DNA from: Owenia fusiformis
Lineage: Eukaryota; Annelida; Polychaeta; Sabellida; Oweniidae
Length of the DNA stretch: 64,000 nt
Assembly (NCBI GenBank): GCA_903813345.2
Contig: CAIIXF020000007.1
Location: 13,686,714 to 13,750,713, forward strand
Direction: 5' to 3'
The notes under the pieces were generated by a model that was not told the origin of the DNA, did no database searches, and saw nothing but the letters and a program-made list of their open reading frames with translations. The position numbers and the translations under genes were made by a program. Below are positions 47,501 through 62,500 of this stretch, one piece after another (within the stretch, counting starts at the first letter, position 1; each line of letters opens with the position of its first letter).

Positions 47501-50500
47501 GCTGAGTATCAAAAACAGTGCCTGTTTCTATTGCCAATGTCTGTAAAACTAAGATATTGGATGTTGTTCCAAAGTTGATTTTTAAGTTCACTAAGGTTGA
47601 CAAAGAAAGATCACTGAATATAAAATAACAGTGCCTCTTTCTATTGCCAATGTCTGTAAAACTTAGATATTGGATGTTGTTCCCAAGTTGATTCATAAGT
47701 TCACAAAGTTTGACATAAAAAGGTCACTGAGTATAAAATAACAGTGCCTCTTTTTATTGCCAATGTCTGTAAAACTTAGATATTGGATGTTGTTCCCAAG
47801 TTGATTGTTAAATTCACAAAATTTGACAAAGAAAAATCACTGAATATAAAATAACAGTGCCTCTTTCTATTGCCAATGTCTGTAAAACTTAGTTATTCGA
47901 TGTTGTTCCCAAGTTGATTCATAAGTTCACAAAGTTTGACATGGAAAGGTCACTGAGTATAAAAACAGTGTCTCTTTCTTTTGCCAATGTCTGTAAAACT
48001 TAGATATTGGATGTTGTTCCCAAGTTGATTGTTAAATTCACAAAATTTGACAAAGAAAGATCACTGAATATAAAATAACAGTGCCTCTTTCTATTGCCAA
48101 TGTCTGTAAAACTTAGTTATTCGATGTTGTTCCCAAGTTGATTCATAAGTTCACAAAGTTTGACATAGAAAGGTCACTGAGTATAAAAACAGTGCCTCTT
48201 TCTATTGCCAATGTCTGGAAAACTAAGGTATTGGATGTTGTTCCAAAGATGATTGTTAAGTTCACAAAGTTTGACAAAGAAAGATCACTGAATATAAAAT
48301 AACAGTGCCTCGTTCTATTGCCAATATCTGTAAAACTTAGATATTGGATGTTGTTCCCAAGTTGATTCATAAGTTCACAAAGTTTGACAAAGAAAGATCA
48401 CTGAGTATAAAATAACAGTGCCTCTTTTTATTGCCAATGTCTGTAAAACTTAGATATTGGATGTTGTTCCCAAGTTGATTGTTAAATTCACAAAATTTGA
48501 CAAAGAAAGATCACTGAATATAAAATAACAGTGCCTCTTTCTATTGCCAATGTCTGTAAAACTTAGTTATTCGATGTTGTTCCCAAGTTGATTCATAAGT
48601 TCACAAAGTTTGACATGGAAAGGTCACTGAGTATAAAAACAGTGTCTCTTTCTTTTGCCAATGTCTGTAAAACTTAGATATTGGATGTTGTTCCCAAGTT
48701 GATTGTTAAATTCACAAAATTTGACAAAGAAAGATCACTGAATATAAAATAACAGTGCCTCTTTCTATTGCCAATGTCTGTAAAACTTAGTTATTCGATG
48801 TTGTTCCCAAGTTGATTCATAAGTTCACAAAGTTTGACATAGAAAGGTCACTGAGTATAAAAACAGTGCCTCTTTCTATTGCCAATGTCTGTAAAACTTA
48901 GATATAGGATGTTGTTCCAAAGTTGAATGTTAAGTTCACAAAGTTTGACAAAGAAAGATCACTGAATATAAAATAACAGTGCCTCTTGTTATTGCCAATG
49001 TCTGTAAAACTTAGATATTGGATGTTGTTCCCAAGTTGATTGTTAAGTTCACAAAGTTTGACAAAGAAAGATCACTGAATATAAAATAACAGTGCCTCTT
49101 TCTATTGCCAATGTCTGTAAAACTTAGATATTGGATGTTGTTACACAGTTGATTTTTAAGTTCACAAAGTTTGACAAAGAAAGATCACTGAATATAAAAT
49201 AACAGTGCCTCTTTCTATTGCCAATGTCTGTAAAACTTAGATATCGGATGTTGTTCCCAAGTTGATTCATAAGTTCACAAAGTTTGACATAAAAAGGTCA
49301 CTGAGTATAAAATACAGTGTCTCTTTCTGTTGCCAATGTCTGGAAAACTAAGGTATTGGATGTTGTTCCAAAGATGATTGTTAAGTTCACAAAGTTTGAC
49401 AAAGAAAGATCACTGAATATAAAATAACAGTGCCTCGTTCTATTGCCAATATCTGTAAAACTTAGATATTGGATGTTGTTCCCAAGTTGATTCATAAGTT
49501 CACAAAGTTTGACAAAGAAAGGTCACTGAGTATAAAAAACAGTGTCTCTTTCTATTGCCAATGTCTGTAAAACTTAGATATTGGATGTTGTTGCCAAGTT
49601 GATTGTTAAGTTCACAAAGTTTGACAAAGAAAGATCACTGAATATAAAATAACAGTGCCTCTTTCTATTGCCAATATCTGTAAACTTAGATATTGGATGT
49701 TGTTCCCAAGGTGATATATTAGTTCACAAAGTTTGACATAGAAAGGTCGCTGAGTATAAAATACAGTGTCTCTTTCTATTGCCAATGTCTTTAAACCTGA
49801 GATATAGGATGTTGTTCCAAAGTTGAATGTTATGTTCACAAAGTTTGACAAAGAAAGATCACTGAATATAAAATAACAGTACCTCTTTCTATTGCCAATA
49901 TCTGTAAAACTTAGATATTGGATGTTGTACCTAAGTTGATTGTTAAATTCACAAAATTTGACAAAAAAAGATCACTGAATATAAAATAACAGTGCATCTT
50001 TCTATTGCCAATGTCTGTAAAACTTAGTTATTGGATGTTGTTTCCAAGTTGATTCATAAGTTCACAAAGTTTGACATAGAAAGGTCACTGAATATAAAAT
50101 AACAGTGCCTCTTTCTATTGCCAATGTCTGTAAAACTTAGATATTGTTCCAAAGTTGATTCATAAGTTCACAAAGTTTGACATAGAAAGGTCACTGAGTA
50201 TAAAAACAGTGTCTCTTTCTATTGCCAATGTCTGTAAAACTGAGATATAAGATGTTGTTCCAAAGTTGAATGTTTAGTTCACAAAGTTTGACAAAGAAAG
50301 ATCACTGAATATAAAATAACGGTGCCTCTTTCTATTGCAAATGTCTGTAAAACTTAGATATAGGATGTTGTTCCAAAGTTGAATGTTAAGTTCACAAAGT
50401 TTGACAAAGAAAGATCACTGAATATAATATAACAGTGCCTCTTTCTATTGCCAATGTCTGTAAAACTTAGATATTGGATGTTGTTCCCAAGTTGATTTTT

Positions 50501-53500
50501 AAGTTCACAAAGTTTGACAAAGAAAGATCACTGAATACAAAATAACAGTGCCTCTTTCTATTGCCAATGTCTGTAAAACTGAGATACTGGATGTTGTTCC
50601 GAAGTTGATTTATAAGTTCACAAAGTTTGACAAAGAAAGATCACTGAATATAAAATAACAGTGCCTCTTTCTATTGCCAATGTCTGTAAAACTTAGATAT
50701 CCTATGTTGTTCCCAAGTTGATTTATAAGTTCACAAAGTTTGACATAGAAAGGTCACTTAGTATAAAATAACAGTGCCTCTTTCTATTGCCAATGTCTGT
50801 AAAACTTAGATATTGGATGTTGTACCTAAGTTGATTGTTAAATTCACAAAGTTTGACAAAGAAAGATCACTGAATATAAAATAACAGTGCCTCTTTCTAT
50901 TGCCAATGTCTGTAAAACTTAGATATTGGATGTTGTTCCCAAGTTGATTCATAAGTTCACAAAGTTTGACATAGAAAGGTCACTGAGTATAAAAACAGTG
51001 TCTCTTTCTATTGCCAATGTCTGTAAAACTTAGATATAGGATGTTGTTCCAAAGTTGAATGATAAGTTCACAAAATTTGACAAAGAAAGATCACTGAATA
51101 TAAACTAACAGTGCCTCTTTCTATTGCCAATGTCTGTAAAACTCAGATATTGGATGTTGTTCCTAAGTTGATTGTTAAGTTTACAAAGTTTGACAAAGAA
51201 AGATCACTGAATACAAAATAACAGTGCCTCTTTCTATTGCCAATGTCTGTAAAACCTAGATATTGGACGTTGTTCCAAAGTTGATTTATAAGTTCACAAA
51301 GTTTGACAAAGAAAGATCACTGAATATAAAATAACAGTGCCTCTTTCTATTGCCAATGTCTGTAAAACTTAGAAATTGGATGTTGTTCCCAAGTTGATAT
51401 ATAAGTTCACAAAGTTTGACAAAGAAAGATCACTGAATATAAAATAACAGTGCCTCTTTCTATTGCCAATGTCTGTAAAACTTAGATATTGGATGTTGTT
51501 CCCAAGTTGATTTATAAGTTCACAAAGTTTGACATAGAAAGGTCACTGAGTATAATAACAGTGCCTCTTTTTATTGCCAATGTCTGTAAAACTTAGATAT
51601 TTGATGTTGTTCCAAAGTTGATTCATAAGTTCACAAAGTTTGACATAGAAAGGTCACTGAGTATAAAATACAGTGTCTCTTTCTATTGCCAATGTCTGTA
51701 AAACTTAGATATAGGATGTTGTTCCAAAGTTGAATGTTAAGTTCACAAAGTTTGACAAAGAAAGATCACTGAATATAAAATAACAGTGCCTCTTTCTATG
51801 GCCAATGTCTGTAAAACTTAGATATTGGATGTTGTTCCAAAGTTGATTCATAAGTTCACAAAGTTTGACATAGAAAGGTCACTGAGTATAAAAAACAGTG
51901 TCTCTTTCTATTGCCAATGTCTGTAAAACCTAGATATTGGATGTTGTTCCCAAGTTGATATATAAGTTCACAAAGTTTGACAAAGAAAGATCACTGAATA
52001 TAAAATAACAGTGCCTCTTTTTATTGCCAATGTCTGTAAGACTTAGATATTTGATGTTGTTCCCTAGTTGATTCATAAGTTCACAAAGTTTGACATAGAA
52101 AGGTCACTGAGTATAAAAAACAGTGTCTCTTTCTATTGCCAATGTCTGTAAAACTTAGATATTGGATGTTGTTCCCAAGTTGATTCATAAGTTCACAAAG
52201 TTTGACAAAGAAGGATCACTGAATATAAAATAACAGTCCCTCTTTCTATTGCCAATGTCTGTAAAACTTAGATATTGGATGTTGTTTCAAAGTTGATTTA
52301 TAAGTTCACAAAGTTTGACAAAGAAAGATCACTGAATATAAAATAACAGTGCCCCTTTCTATTGCCAATGTCTGTAAAACTTAGATATTGGATGTTGTTA
52401 CACAGTTGATTCATAAGTTCACAAAGTTTGACATAGAAAGGTCACTGAGTATAAGAACAGTGTCTCTTTCTATTGCCAATGTCTGTAAAAGTTAGATATT
52501 GGATGTTGTTCCAAAGTTGATTGTTAAGTTCACAAAGTTTGATAAAGAAAGATCACTGAATATAAAATAACAGTGCCTCTTTCTATTGCCAATGTCTGTA
52601 AAACTTAGATATTGGATGTTGTTCCCAAGTTGATTAATAAGTTCACAAAGTTTGACATAGAAAGGTCACTGAGTATAAAATACAGTGTCTCTTTCTATTG
52701 CCAATATCTGTAAAACTTAGATATAGGATGTTGTTCCAAAGTTGAATGTTAAGTTCACAAAGTATTGCCAATATCTGTAAACTTAGATATTGGATGTTGT
52801 TCCCAAGGTGATATATAAGTTCACAAAGTTTGACAAAGAAAGATCACTGAATATAAAATAACAGTGCCCCTTTCTATTGCCAATGTCTGTAAAACTTAAA
52901 TATTGGATGTTGTTACACAGTTGATTCATTAGTTCACAAAGTTTGACATAGAAAGGTCGCTGAGTATAAAAAACAGTGTCTCTTTCTATTGCCAATGTCT
53001 GTAAAACTTAGATATTGGATGTTGTTCCAAAGTTGATTGTTAAGTTCACAAAGTTTGACAAAGAAAGGTCGCTGAGTATAAAAACAGTGTCTCTTTCTAT
53101 TGCCAATGTCTGTAAAACTTTGATATTGGATGTTGTTCCCAAGTTGATTCATAAGTTCACAAAGTTTGACAAAGAAAAGTCGCTGAGTATAAAAACAGTG
53201 TCTCTTTCTATTGCCAATGTCTGTAAAACTTAGATATTACATGTTGTTCCCAAGTTGATTTATAAGTTCTCAAAGTTTGACAAAGAAAGATCACTGAATA
53301 TAAAATAACAGTGCCTCTTTCTATTGCCAATGTCTGTAAAACTTAGATATCGGATGTTGTTCCCAAGTTGATTCATAAGTTCACAAAGTTTGACATAAAA
53401 AGGTCACTGAGTATAAAATACAGTGTCTCTTTCTATTGCCAATGTCTGGAAAACTAAGGTATTGGATGTTGTTCCAAAGTTGATTGTTAAGTTCACAAAG

Positions 53501-56500
53501 TTTGACAAAGAAAGATCACTGAATATAAAATAACAGTGCCTCTTTTTATTGCCAATGTCTGTAAATCTTAGATATTGGATGTTGTTCCCTAGTTGATTCA
53601 TAAGTTCACAAAGTTTGACATAGAAAGGTCACTGAGTATAAAAACAGTGTCTCTTTCTATTGCCAATGTCTGTAAAACTTAGATATTGGATGTTGTTGCC
53701 AAGTTGATTGTTAAGTTCACAAAGTTTGACAAAGAAAGATCACTGAATGTAAAATAACAGTGCCTCTTTCTATTGCCAATATCTGTAAAACTTAGATATT
53801 GGATGTTGTTCCCAAGGTGATTCATTAGTTCACAAAGTTTGACATAGAAAGGTCGCTGAGTATCAAAAACAGTGCCTGTTTCTATTGCCAATGTCTGTAA
53901 AACTAAGATATTGGATGTTGTTCCAAAGTTGATTTTTAAGTTCACTAAGGTTGACAAAGAAAGATCACTGAATATAAAATAACAGTGCCTCTTTCTATTG
54001 CCAATGTCTGTAAAACTTAGATATTGGATGTTGTTCCCAAGTTGATTCATAAGTTCACAAAGTTTGACATAAAAAGGTCACTGAGTATAAAATAACAGTG
54101 CCTCTTTTTATTGCCAATGTCTGTAAAACTTAGATATTGGATGTTGTTCCCAAGTTGATTGTTAAATTCACAAAATTTGACAAAGAAAAATCACTGAATA
54201 TAAAATAACAGTGCCTCTTTCTATTGCCAATGTCTGTAAAACTTAGTTATTCGATGTTGTTCCCAAGTTGATTCATAAGTTCACAAAGTTTGACATGGAA
54301 AGGTCACTGAGTATAAAAACAGTGTCTCTTTCTTTTGCCAATGTCTGTAAAACTTAGATATTGGATGTTGTTCCCAAGTTGATTGTTAAATTCACAAAAT
54401 TTGACAAAGAAAGATCACTGAATATAAAATAACAGTGCCTCTTTCTATTGCCAATGTCTGTAAAACTTAGTTATTCGATGTTGTTCCCAAGTTGATTCAT
54501 AAGTTCACAAAGTTTGACATAGAAAGGTCACTGAGTATAAAAACAGTGCCTCTTTCTATTGCCAATGTCTGGAAAACTAAGGTATTGGATGTTGTTCCAA
54601 AGATGATTGTTAAGTTCACAAAGTTTGACAAAGAAAGATCACTGAATATAAAATAACAGTGCCTCGTTCTATTGCCAATATCTGTAAAACTTAGATATTG
54701 GATGTTGTTCCCAAGTTGATTCATAAGTTCACAAAGTTTGACAAAGAAAGATCACTGAGTATAAAATAACAGTGCCTCTTTTTATTGCCAATGTCTGTAA
54801 AACTTAGATATTGGATGTTGTTCCCAAGTTGATTGTTAAATTCACAAAATTTGACAAAGAAAGATCACTGAATATAAAATAACAGTGCCTCTTTCTATTG
54901 CCAATGTCTGTAAAACTTAGTTATTCGATGTTGTTCCCAAGTTGATTCATAAGTTCACAAAGTTTGACATGGAAAGGTCACTGAGTATAAAAACAGTGTC
55001 TCTTTCTTTTGCCAATGTCTGTAAAACTTAGATATTGGATGTTGTTCCCAAGTTGATTGTTAAATTCACAAAATTTGACAAAGAAAGATCACTGAATATA
55101 AAATAACAGTGCCTCTTTCTATTGCCAATGTCTGTAAAACTTAGTTATTCGATGTTGTTCCCAAGTTGATTCATAAGTTCACAAAGTTTGACATAGAAAG
55201 GTCACTGAGTATAAAAACAGTGCCTCTTTCTATTGCCAATGTCTGTAAAACTTAGATATAGGATGTTGTTCCAAAGTTGAATGTTAAGTTCACAAAGTTT
55301 GACAAAGAAAGATCACTGAATATAAAATAACAGTGCCTCTTGTTATTGCCAATGTCTGTAAAACTTAGATATTGGATGTTGTTCCCAAGTTGATTGTTAA
55401 GTTCACAAAGTTTGACAAAGAAAGATCACTGAATATAAAATAACAGTGCCTCTTTCTATTGCCAATGTCTGTAAAACTTAGATATTGGATGTTGTTACAC
55501 AGTTGATTTTTAAGTTCACAAAGTTTGACAAAGAAAGATCACTGAATATAAAATAACAGTGCCTCTTTCTATTGCCAATGTCTGTAAAACTTAGATATCG
55601 GATGTTGTTCCCAAGTTGATTCATAAGTTCACAAAGTTTGACATAAAAAGGTCACTGAGTATAAAATACAGTGTCTCTTTCTGTTGCCAATGTCTGGAAA
55701 ACTAAGGTATTGGATGTTGTTCCAAAGATGATTGTTAAGTTCACAAAGTTTGACAAAGAAAGATCACTGAATATAAAATAACAGTGCCTCGTTCTATTGC
55801 CAATATCTGTAAAACTTAGATATTGGATGTTGTTCCCAAGTTGATTCATAAGTTCACAAAGTTTGACAAAGAAAGGTCACTGAGTATAAAAAACAGTGTC
55901 TCTTTCTATTGCCAATGTCTGTAAAACTTAGATATTGGATGTTGTTGCCAAGTTGATTGTTAAGTTCACAAAGTTTGACAAAGAAAGATCACTGAATATA
56001 AAATAACAGTGCCTCTTTCTATTGCCAATATCTGTAAACTTAGATATTGGATGTTGTTCCCAAGGTGATATATTAGTTCACAAAGTTTGACATAGAAAGG
56101 TCGCTGAGTATAAAATACAGTGTCTCTTTCTATTGCCAATGTCTTTAAACCTGAGATATAGGATGTTGTTCCAAAGTTGAATGTTATGTTCACAAAGTTT
56201 GACAAAGAAAGATCACTGAATATAAAATAACAGTACCTCTTTCTATTGCCAATATCTGTAAAACTTAGATATTGGATGTTGTACCTAAGTTGATTGTTAA
56301 ATTCACAAAATTTGACAAAAAAAGATCACTGAATATAAAATAACAGTGCATCTTTCTATTGCCAATGTCTGTAAAACTTAGTTATTGGATGTTGTTTCCA
56401 AGTTGATTCATAAGTTCACAAAGTTTGACATAGAAAGGTCACTGAATATAAAATAACAGTGCCTCTTTCTATTGCCAATGTCTGTAAAACTTAGATATTG

Positions 56501-59500
56501 TTCCAAAGTTGATTCATAAGTTCACAAAGTTTGACATAGAAAGGTCACTGAGTATAAAAACAGTGTCTCTTTCTATTGCCAATGTCTGTAAAACTGAGAT
56601 ATAAGATGTTGTTCCAAAGTTGAATGTTTAGTTCACAAAGTTTGACAAAGAAAGATCACTGAATATAAAATAACGGTGCCTCTTTCTATTGCAAATGTCT
56701 GTAAAACTTAGATATAGGATGTTGTTCCAAAGTTGAATGTTAAGTTCACAAAGTTTGACAAAGAAAGATCACTGAATATAATATAACAGTGCCTCTTTCT
56801 ATTGCCAATGTCTGTAAAACTTAGATATTGGATGTTGTTCCCAAGTTGATTTTTAAGTTCACAAAGTTTGACAAAGAAAGATCACTGAATACAAAATAAC
56901 AGTGCCTCTTTCTATTGCCAATGTCTGTAAAACTGAGATACTGGATGTTGTTCCGAAGTTGATTTATAAGTTCACAAAGTTTGACAAAGAAAGATCACTG
57001 AATATAAAATAACAGTGCCTCTTTCTATTGCCAATGTCTGTAAAACTTAGATATCCTATGTTGTTCCCAAGTTGATTTATAAGTTCACAAAGTTTGACAT
57101 AGAAAGGTCACTGAGTATAAAATAACAGTGCCTCTTTCTATTGCCAATGTCTGTAAAACTTAGATATTGGATGTTGTACCTAAGTTGATTGTTAAATTCA
57201 CAAAGTTTGACAAAGAAAGATCACTGAATATAAAATAACAGTGCCTCTTTCTATTGCCAATGTCTGTAAAACTTAGATATTGGATGTTGTTCCCAAGTTG
57301 ATTCATAAGTTCACAAAGTTTGACATAGAAAGGTCACTGAGTATAAAAACAGTGTCTCTTTCTATTGCCAATGTCTGTAAAACTTAGATATAGGATGTTG
57401 TTCCAAAGTTGAATGATAAGTTCACAAAATTTGACAAAGAAAGATCACTGAATATAAACTAACAGTGCCTCTTTCTATTGCCAATGTCTGTAAAACTCAG
57501 ATATTGGATGTTGTTCCTAAGTTGATTGTTAAGTTTACAAAGTTTGACAAAGAAAGATCACTGAATACAAAATAACAGTGCCTCTTTCTATTGCCAATGT
57601 CTGTAAAACCTAGATATTGGACGTTGTTCCAAAGTTGATTTATAAGTTCACAAAGTTTGACAAAGAAAGATCACTGAATATAAAATAACAGTGCCTCTTT
57701 CTATTGCCAATGTCTGTAAAACTTAGAAATTGGATGTTGTTCCCAAGTTGATATATAAGTTCACAAAGTTTGACAAAGAAAGATCACTGAATATAAAATA
57801 ACAGTGCCTCTTTCTATTGCCAATGTCTGTAAAACTTAGATATTGGATGTTGTTCCCAAGTTGATTTATAAGTTCACAAAGTTTGACATAGAAAGGTCAC
57901 TGAGTATAATAACAGTGCCTCTTTTTATTGCCAATGTCTGTAAAACTTAGATATTTGATGTTGTTCCAAAGTTGATTCATAAGTTCACAAAGTTTGACAT
58001 AGAAAGGTCACTGAGTATAAAATACAGTGTCTCTTTCTATTGCCAATGTCTGTAAAACTTAGATATAGGATGTTGTTCCAAAGTTGAATGTTAAGTTCAC
58101 AAAGTTTGACAAAGAAAGATCACTGAATATAAAATAACAGTGCCTCTTTTTATTGCCAATGTCTGTAAAACTTAGATATTTGATGTTGTTTCAAAGTTGA
58201 TTGTTAAGTTCACAAAGTTTAACAAAGAAAGGCCACTGAATATAGAATAACAGTGCCTCTTTCTATTGCTAATATCTGTAAAACTTAGATATTGGATGTT
58301 GTTCCCAAGTTGATTTATAAGTTCACAAAGTTTGACAAAGAAAGATCACTGAATATAAAATAACAGTGCCTCTTTCTATTGCCAATGTCTGTAAAACTAA
58401 GATATTGGATGTTGTTTCAAAGTTGATTGTTAAGTTCACAAAGTTTGACAAAGAAAGACCACTGAATACAAAATAACAGTGCCTCTTTCTATTGCCAATG
58501 TCTGTAAAACTTAGATATTGGATGTTGTTCCCAAGTTGATATGTAAGTTCACAAAGTTTGACAAAGTAAGATCACTGAATATAAAATAACAGTGCCCCTT
58601 TCTATTGCCAATGTCTGTAAAACTTAGAAATTGGATGTTGTTCCCAAGTTGATATATAAGTTCACAAAGTTTGACAAAGAAAGATCACTGAATATAAAAT
58701 AACAGTGCCTCTTTCTATTGCCAATGTCTGTAAAACTTAGATATTGGATGTTGTTCCCAAGTTGATTTATAAGTTCACAAAGTTTGACATAGAAAGGTCA
58801 CTGAGTATAATAACAGTGCCTCTTTTTATTGCCAATGTCTGTAAAACTTAGATATTTGATGTTGTTCCAAAGTTGATTCATAAGTTCACAAAGTTTGACG
58901 TAGAAAGGTCACTGAGTATAAAATACAGTGTCTCTTTCTATTGCCAATGTCTGTAAAACTTAGATATAGGATGTTGTTCCAAAGTTGAATGTTAAGTTCA
59001 CAAAGTTTGACAAAGAAAGATCACTGAATATAAAATAACAGTGCCTCTTTTTATTGCCAATGTCTGTAAAACTTAGATATTTGATGTTGTTTCAAAGTTG
59101 ATTGTTAAGTTCACAAAGTTTGACAAAGAAAGGCCACTGAATATAGAATAACAGTGCCTCTTTCTATTGCTAATATCTGTAAAACTTAGATATTGGATGT
59201 TGTTCCCAAGTTGATTTATAAGTTCACAAAGTTTGACAAAGAAAGATCACTGAATATAAAATAACAGTGTCTCTTTCTATTGCCAATGTCTGTAAAACTT
59301 AGATATTGGATGTTGTTCCCAAGTTGGTATGTTAGTTCACAAAGTTTGACAAAGAAAGATCACTGAATATAAAATAACAGTGCCTCTTTCTATTGCCAAT
59401 GTCTGTAAAACTTGGATATTGGATGTTGTTCCCAAGTTGATTTTTAAGTTCACAAAGTTTGACAAAGAAAGATCACTAAATATAAAATAACAGTGCCTCT

Positions 59501-62500
59501 TTTTATTGCCAATGTCTGTAAAACTTAGATATTGGATGTTGTTACACAGTTGATTTTTAAGTTCACAAAGTTTGACAAAGAAAGATCACTGAATATAAAA
59601 TAACAGTGCCTCTTTCAATTGCCAATGTCTGTAAAACTTAGATGTTGGATGTTGTTCCCAAGTTGATATGTAAGTTCACAAAGTTTGACAAAGAAAGATC
59701 ACTGAATATAAAATAACAGTGCCTCTTTCTATTGCCAATATCTGTAAAACTTAGATATTGGATGTTGTTCCCAAGTTGATTGTTAAGTTCACAAAGTTTG
59801 ACAAAGAAAGATCACTGAATATAAAAAAAACAGTGCCTCTTTCTATTGCCAATATCTGTAAAACTTAGATATAGGATGTTGTTCCAAAGTTGAATGTTAA
59901 GTTCACAAAGTTTGACAAAGAAAGATCACTGAATAACAGTGCCTCTTTTTATTCCCAATGTCTGTAAAACTTAGATATTGGATGTTGTTCCAAAGTTAAA
60001 TGTTAAGTTCACAAAGTTTGACAAAGAAAGATCACTGAATATAAAATAACAATGCCTCTTTTTATTGCCAATGTCTGTAAAACTTAGATATTGGATGTAG
60101 TTCCCAAGTTGATTCATAAGTTCAAAAAGTTTGACATAGAAAAGTCACTGAGTATAAAAACAGTGTCTCTTTCTATTGCCAATGTCTGTAAAACTTAGAT
60201 ATAGGATGTTGTTCCAAAGTTGAATGTTAAGTTCACAAAGTTTGACAAAGAAAGATCACTGAATATAAAATAACAGTGCCTCTTTTTATTGCCAATGTCT
60301 GTAAAACTTAGATATTGGATGTTGTTCCCAAGTTGATTTATAAGTTCACAAAGTTTGACAAAGAAAGACCACTGAATACAAAATAACAGTGCCTCTTTCT
60401 ATTGCCAATGTCTGTAAAACTTAGATATTCGATGTTGTTCCAAAGTTGATTCATAAGTTCACAAAGTTTGACAAAGAAAGATCACTGAATATAAAATAAC
60501 AGTGCCTCTTTTTATTGCCAATGTCTGTAAAACTTAGTTATTGGATGTTGTTCCCAAGTTGATTCATAAGTTCACAAAGTTTGACATAGAAAGGTCACTG
60601 AGTATAAAAACAGTGTCTCTTTCTATTGCCAATGTCTGTAAAACTAAGATATTGGATGTTGTTTCAAAGTTGATTGTTAAGTTCACAAAGTTTGACAAAG
60701 AAAGACCACTGAATACAAAATAACAGTGCCTCTTTCTATTGCCAATGTCTGTAAAACTTAGATATTGGATGTTGTTCCCAAGTTGATATGTAAGTTCACA
60801 AAGTTTGACAAAGTAAGATCACTGAATATAAAATAACAGTGCCCCTTTCTATTGCCAATGTCTGTGAAACTTAGATATTGGATGTTGTTCCCAAGTTGAT
60901 ATGTAAGTTCACAAAGTTTGACAAAGAAAGATCACTGAATATAAAATAACAGTTCCTCTTTTTATTGCAAATGTCTGTAAAACTTAGATATTGGATCTTG
61001 TTCCCAAGTTGATTCATAAGTTCAAAAAGTTTGACATAGAAAAGTCACTGAGTATAAAAACAGTGTCTCTTTCTATTGCCAATGTCTGTAAAACTTAGAT
61101 ATAGGGTGTTGTTCCAAAGTTGAATGTTAAGTTCACAAAGTTTGACAAAGAAAGATCACTGAATATAAAATAACAGTGCCTCTTTTTATTGCCAATGCCT
61201 GTAAAACTTAGATATTGGATGTTGTTCCCAAGTTGATTTATAAGTTCACAAAGTTTGACAAAGAAAGAACACTGAATATAAAATAACAGTGCATCTTTCT
61301 ATTGCCAATGTCTGTAAAACTTAGATATTGGATGTTGTTCCCAAGTTGATATGTAAGTTCACAGAGTTTGACAAAGTAAGATCACTGAATATAAAATAAC
61401 AGTGCCCCTTTCTATTGCCAATGTCTGTGAAACTTAGATATTGGATGTTGTTCCCAAGTTGATATGTAAGTTCACAAAGTTTGACAAAGAAAGATCACTG
61501 AATATAAAATAACAGTGCCCCTTTCTATTGCCAATGTCTGTAAAACTTAGATATTGGATGTTGTTCCTAAGTTGATACATGATTATAAGTTCACAAAGTT
61601 TGACAAAGAAAGATCACTGAATATAAAATAACAGTGCCTCTTTCTATTGCCAATGTCTGTAAAACTTAGATATTGGATGTTGTTCCAAAGTTGATTTATA
61701 AGTTCACAAAGTTTGACAAAGAAAGATCACTGAATATAAAATAACAGTGCCTCTTTCTATTGCCAATGTCTGTAAAACTTAGATATTGAATGTTGTTCCC
61801 AAGTTGATATATAAGTTCACAAAGTTTGACATAGAAAGGTCACTGAGTATAAAAACAGTGTCTCTTTCTATTGCCAATGTCTGTAAAACTTAGATATAGG
61901 ATGTTGTTCCTAAGTTGATTGTTAAGTTCACAAAATTTGACAAAGAAAGATCACTGAATACAAAATTACAGTGCCTCTTTCTATTGCCAATGTCTGTAAA
62001 ACTTAGATATTGGATGTTGTTCCAAAGTTGATTTATAAGTTCACAAAGTTTGACAAAGAAAGATCACTGAATATAAAATAACAGTGCCTCTTTCTATTGC
62101 CAATGTCTGTAAAACTTAGATATTGGATGTTGTTCCCAAGTTGATTTATAAGTTCACAAAGTTTGACAAAGAAAGATCACTGAATATAAAATAACAGTGC
62201 CTCTTTTTATTGCCAATGTCTGTAAAACTTAGATATTGGATGTTGTTCCCAAGTTGATTTATAAGTTCACAAAGTTTGACAAAGAAAGATCACTGAATAT
62301 AAAATAACAGTGCCTCTTTTTATTGCCAATGTCTGTAAAACTTAGATATTGGATGTTGTTCCCTAGTTGATTCATAAGTTCACAAAGTTTGACAAAGAAA
62401 GGTCACTGAGTATAAAAACAGTGTCTCTTTCTATTGCCAATGTCTGTAAAACTTAGATATTGGATGTTGTTCCCAAGTTGATTGTTAAGTTCACAAAGTT

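Noticed and set aside
40000-62500. Many 60-123-codon open frames on both strands of the array (for example 47325-47696 minus)
   Set aside because: They are the satellite read through in a frame that happens to lack stops. The protein repeats follow the 113-bp unit and lose frame with every indel.
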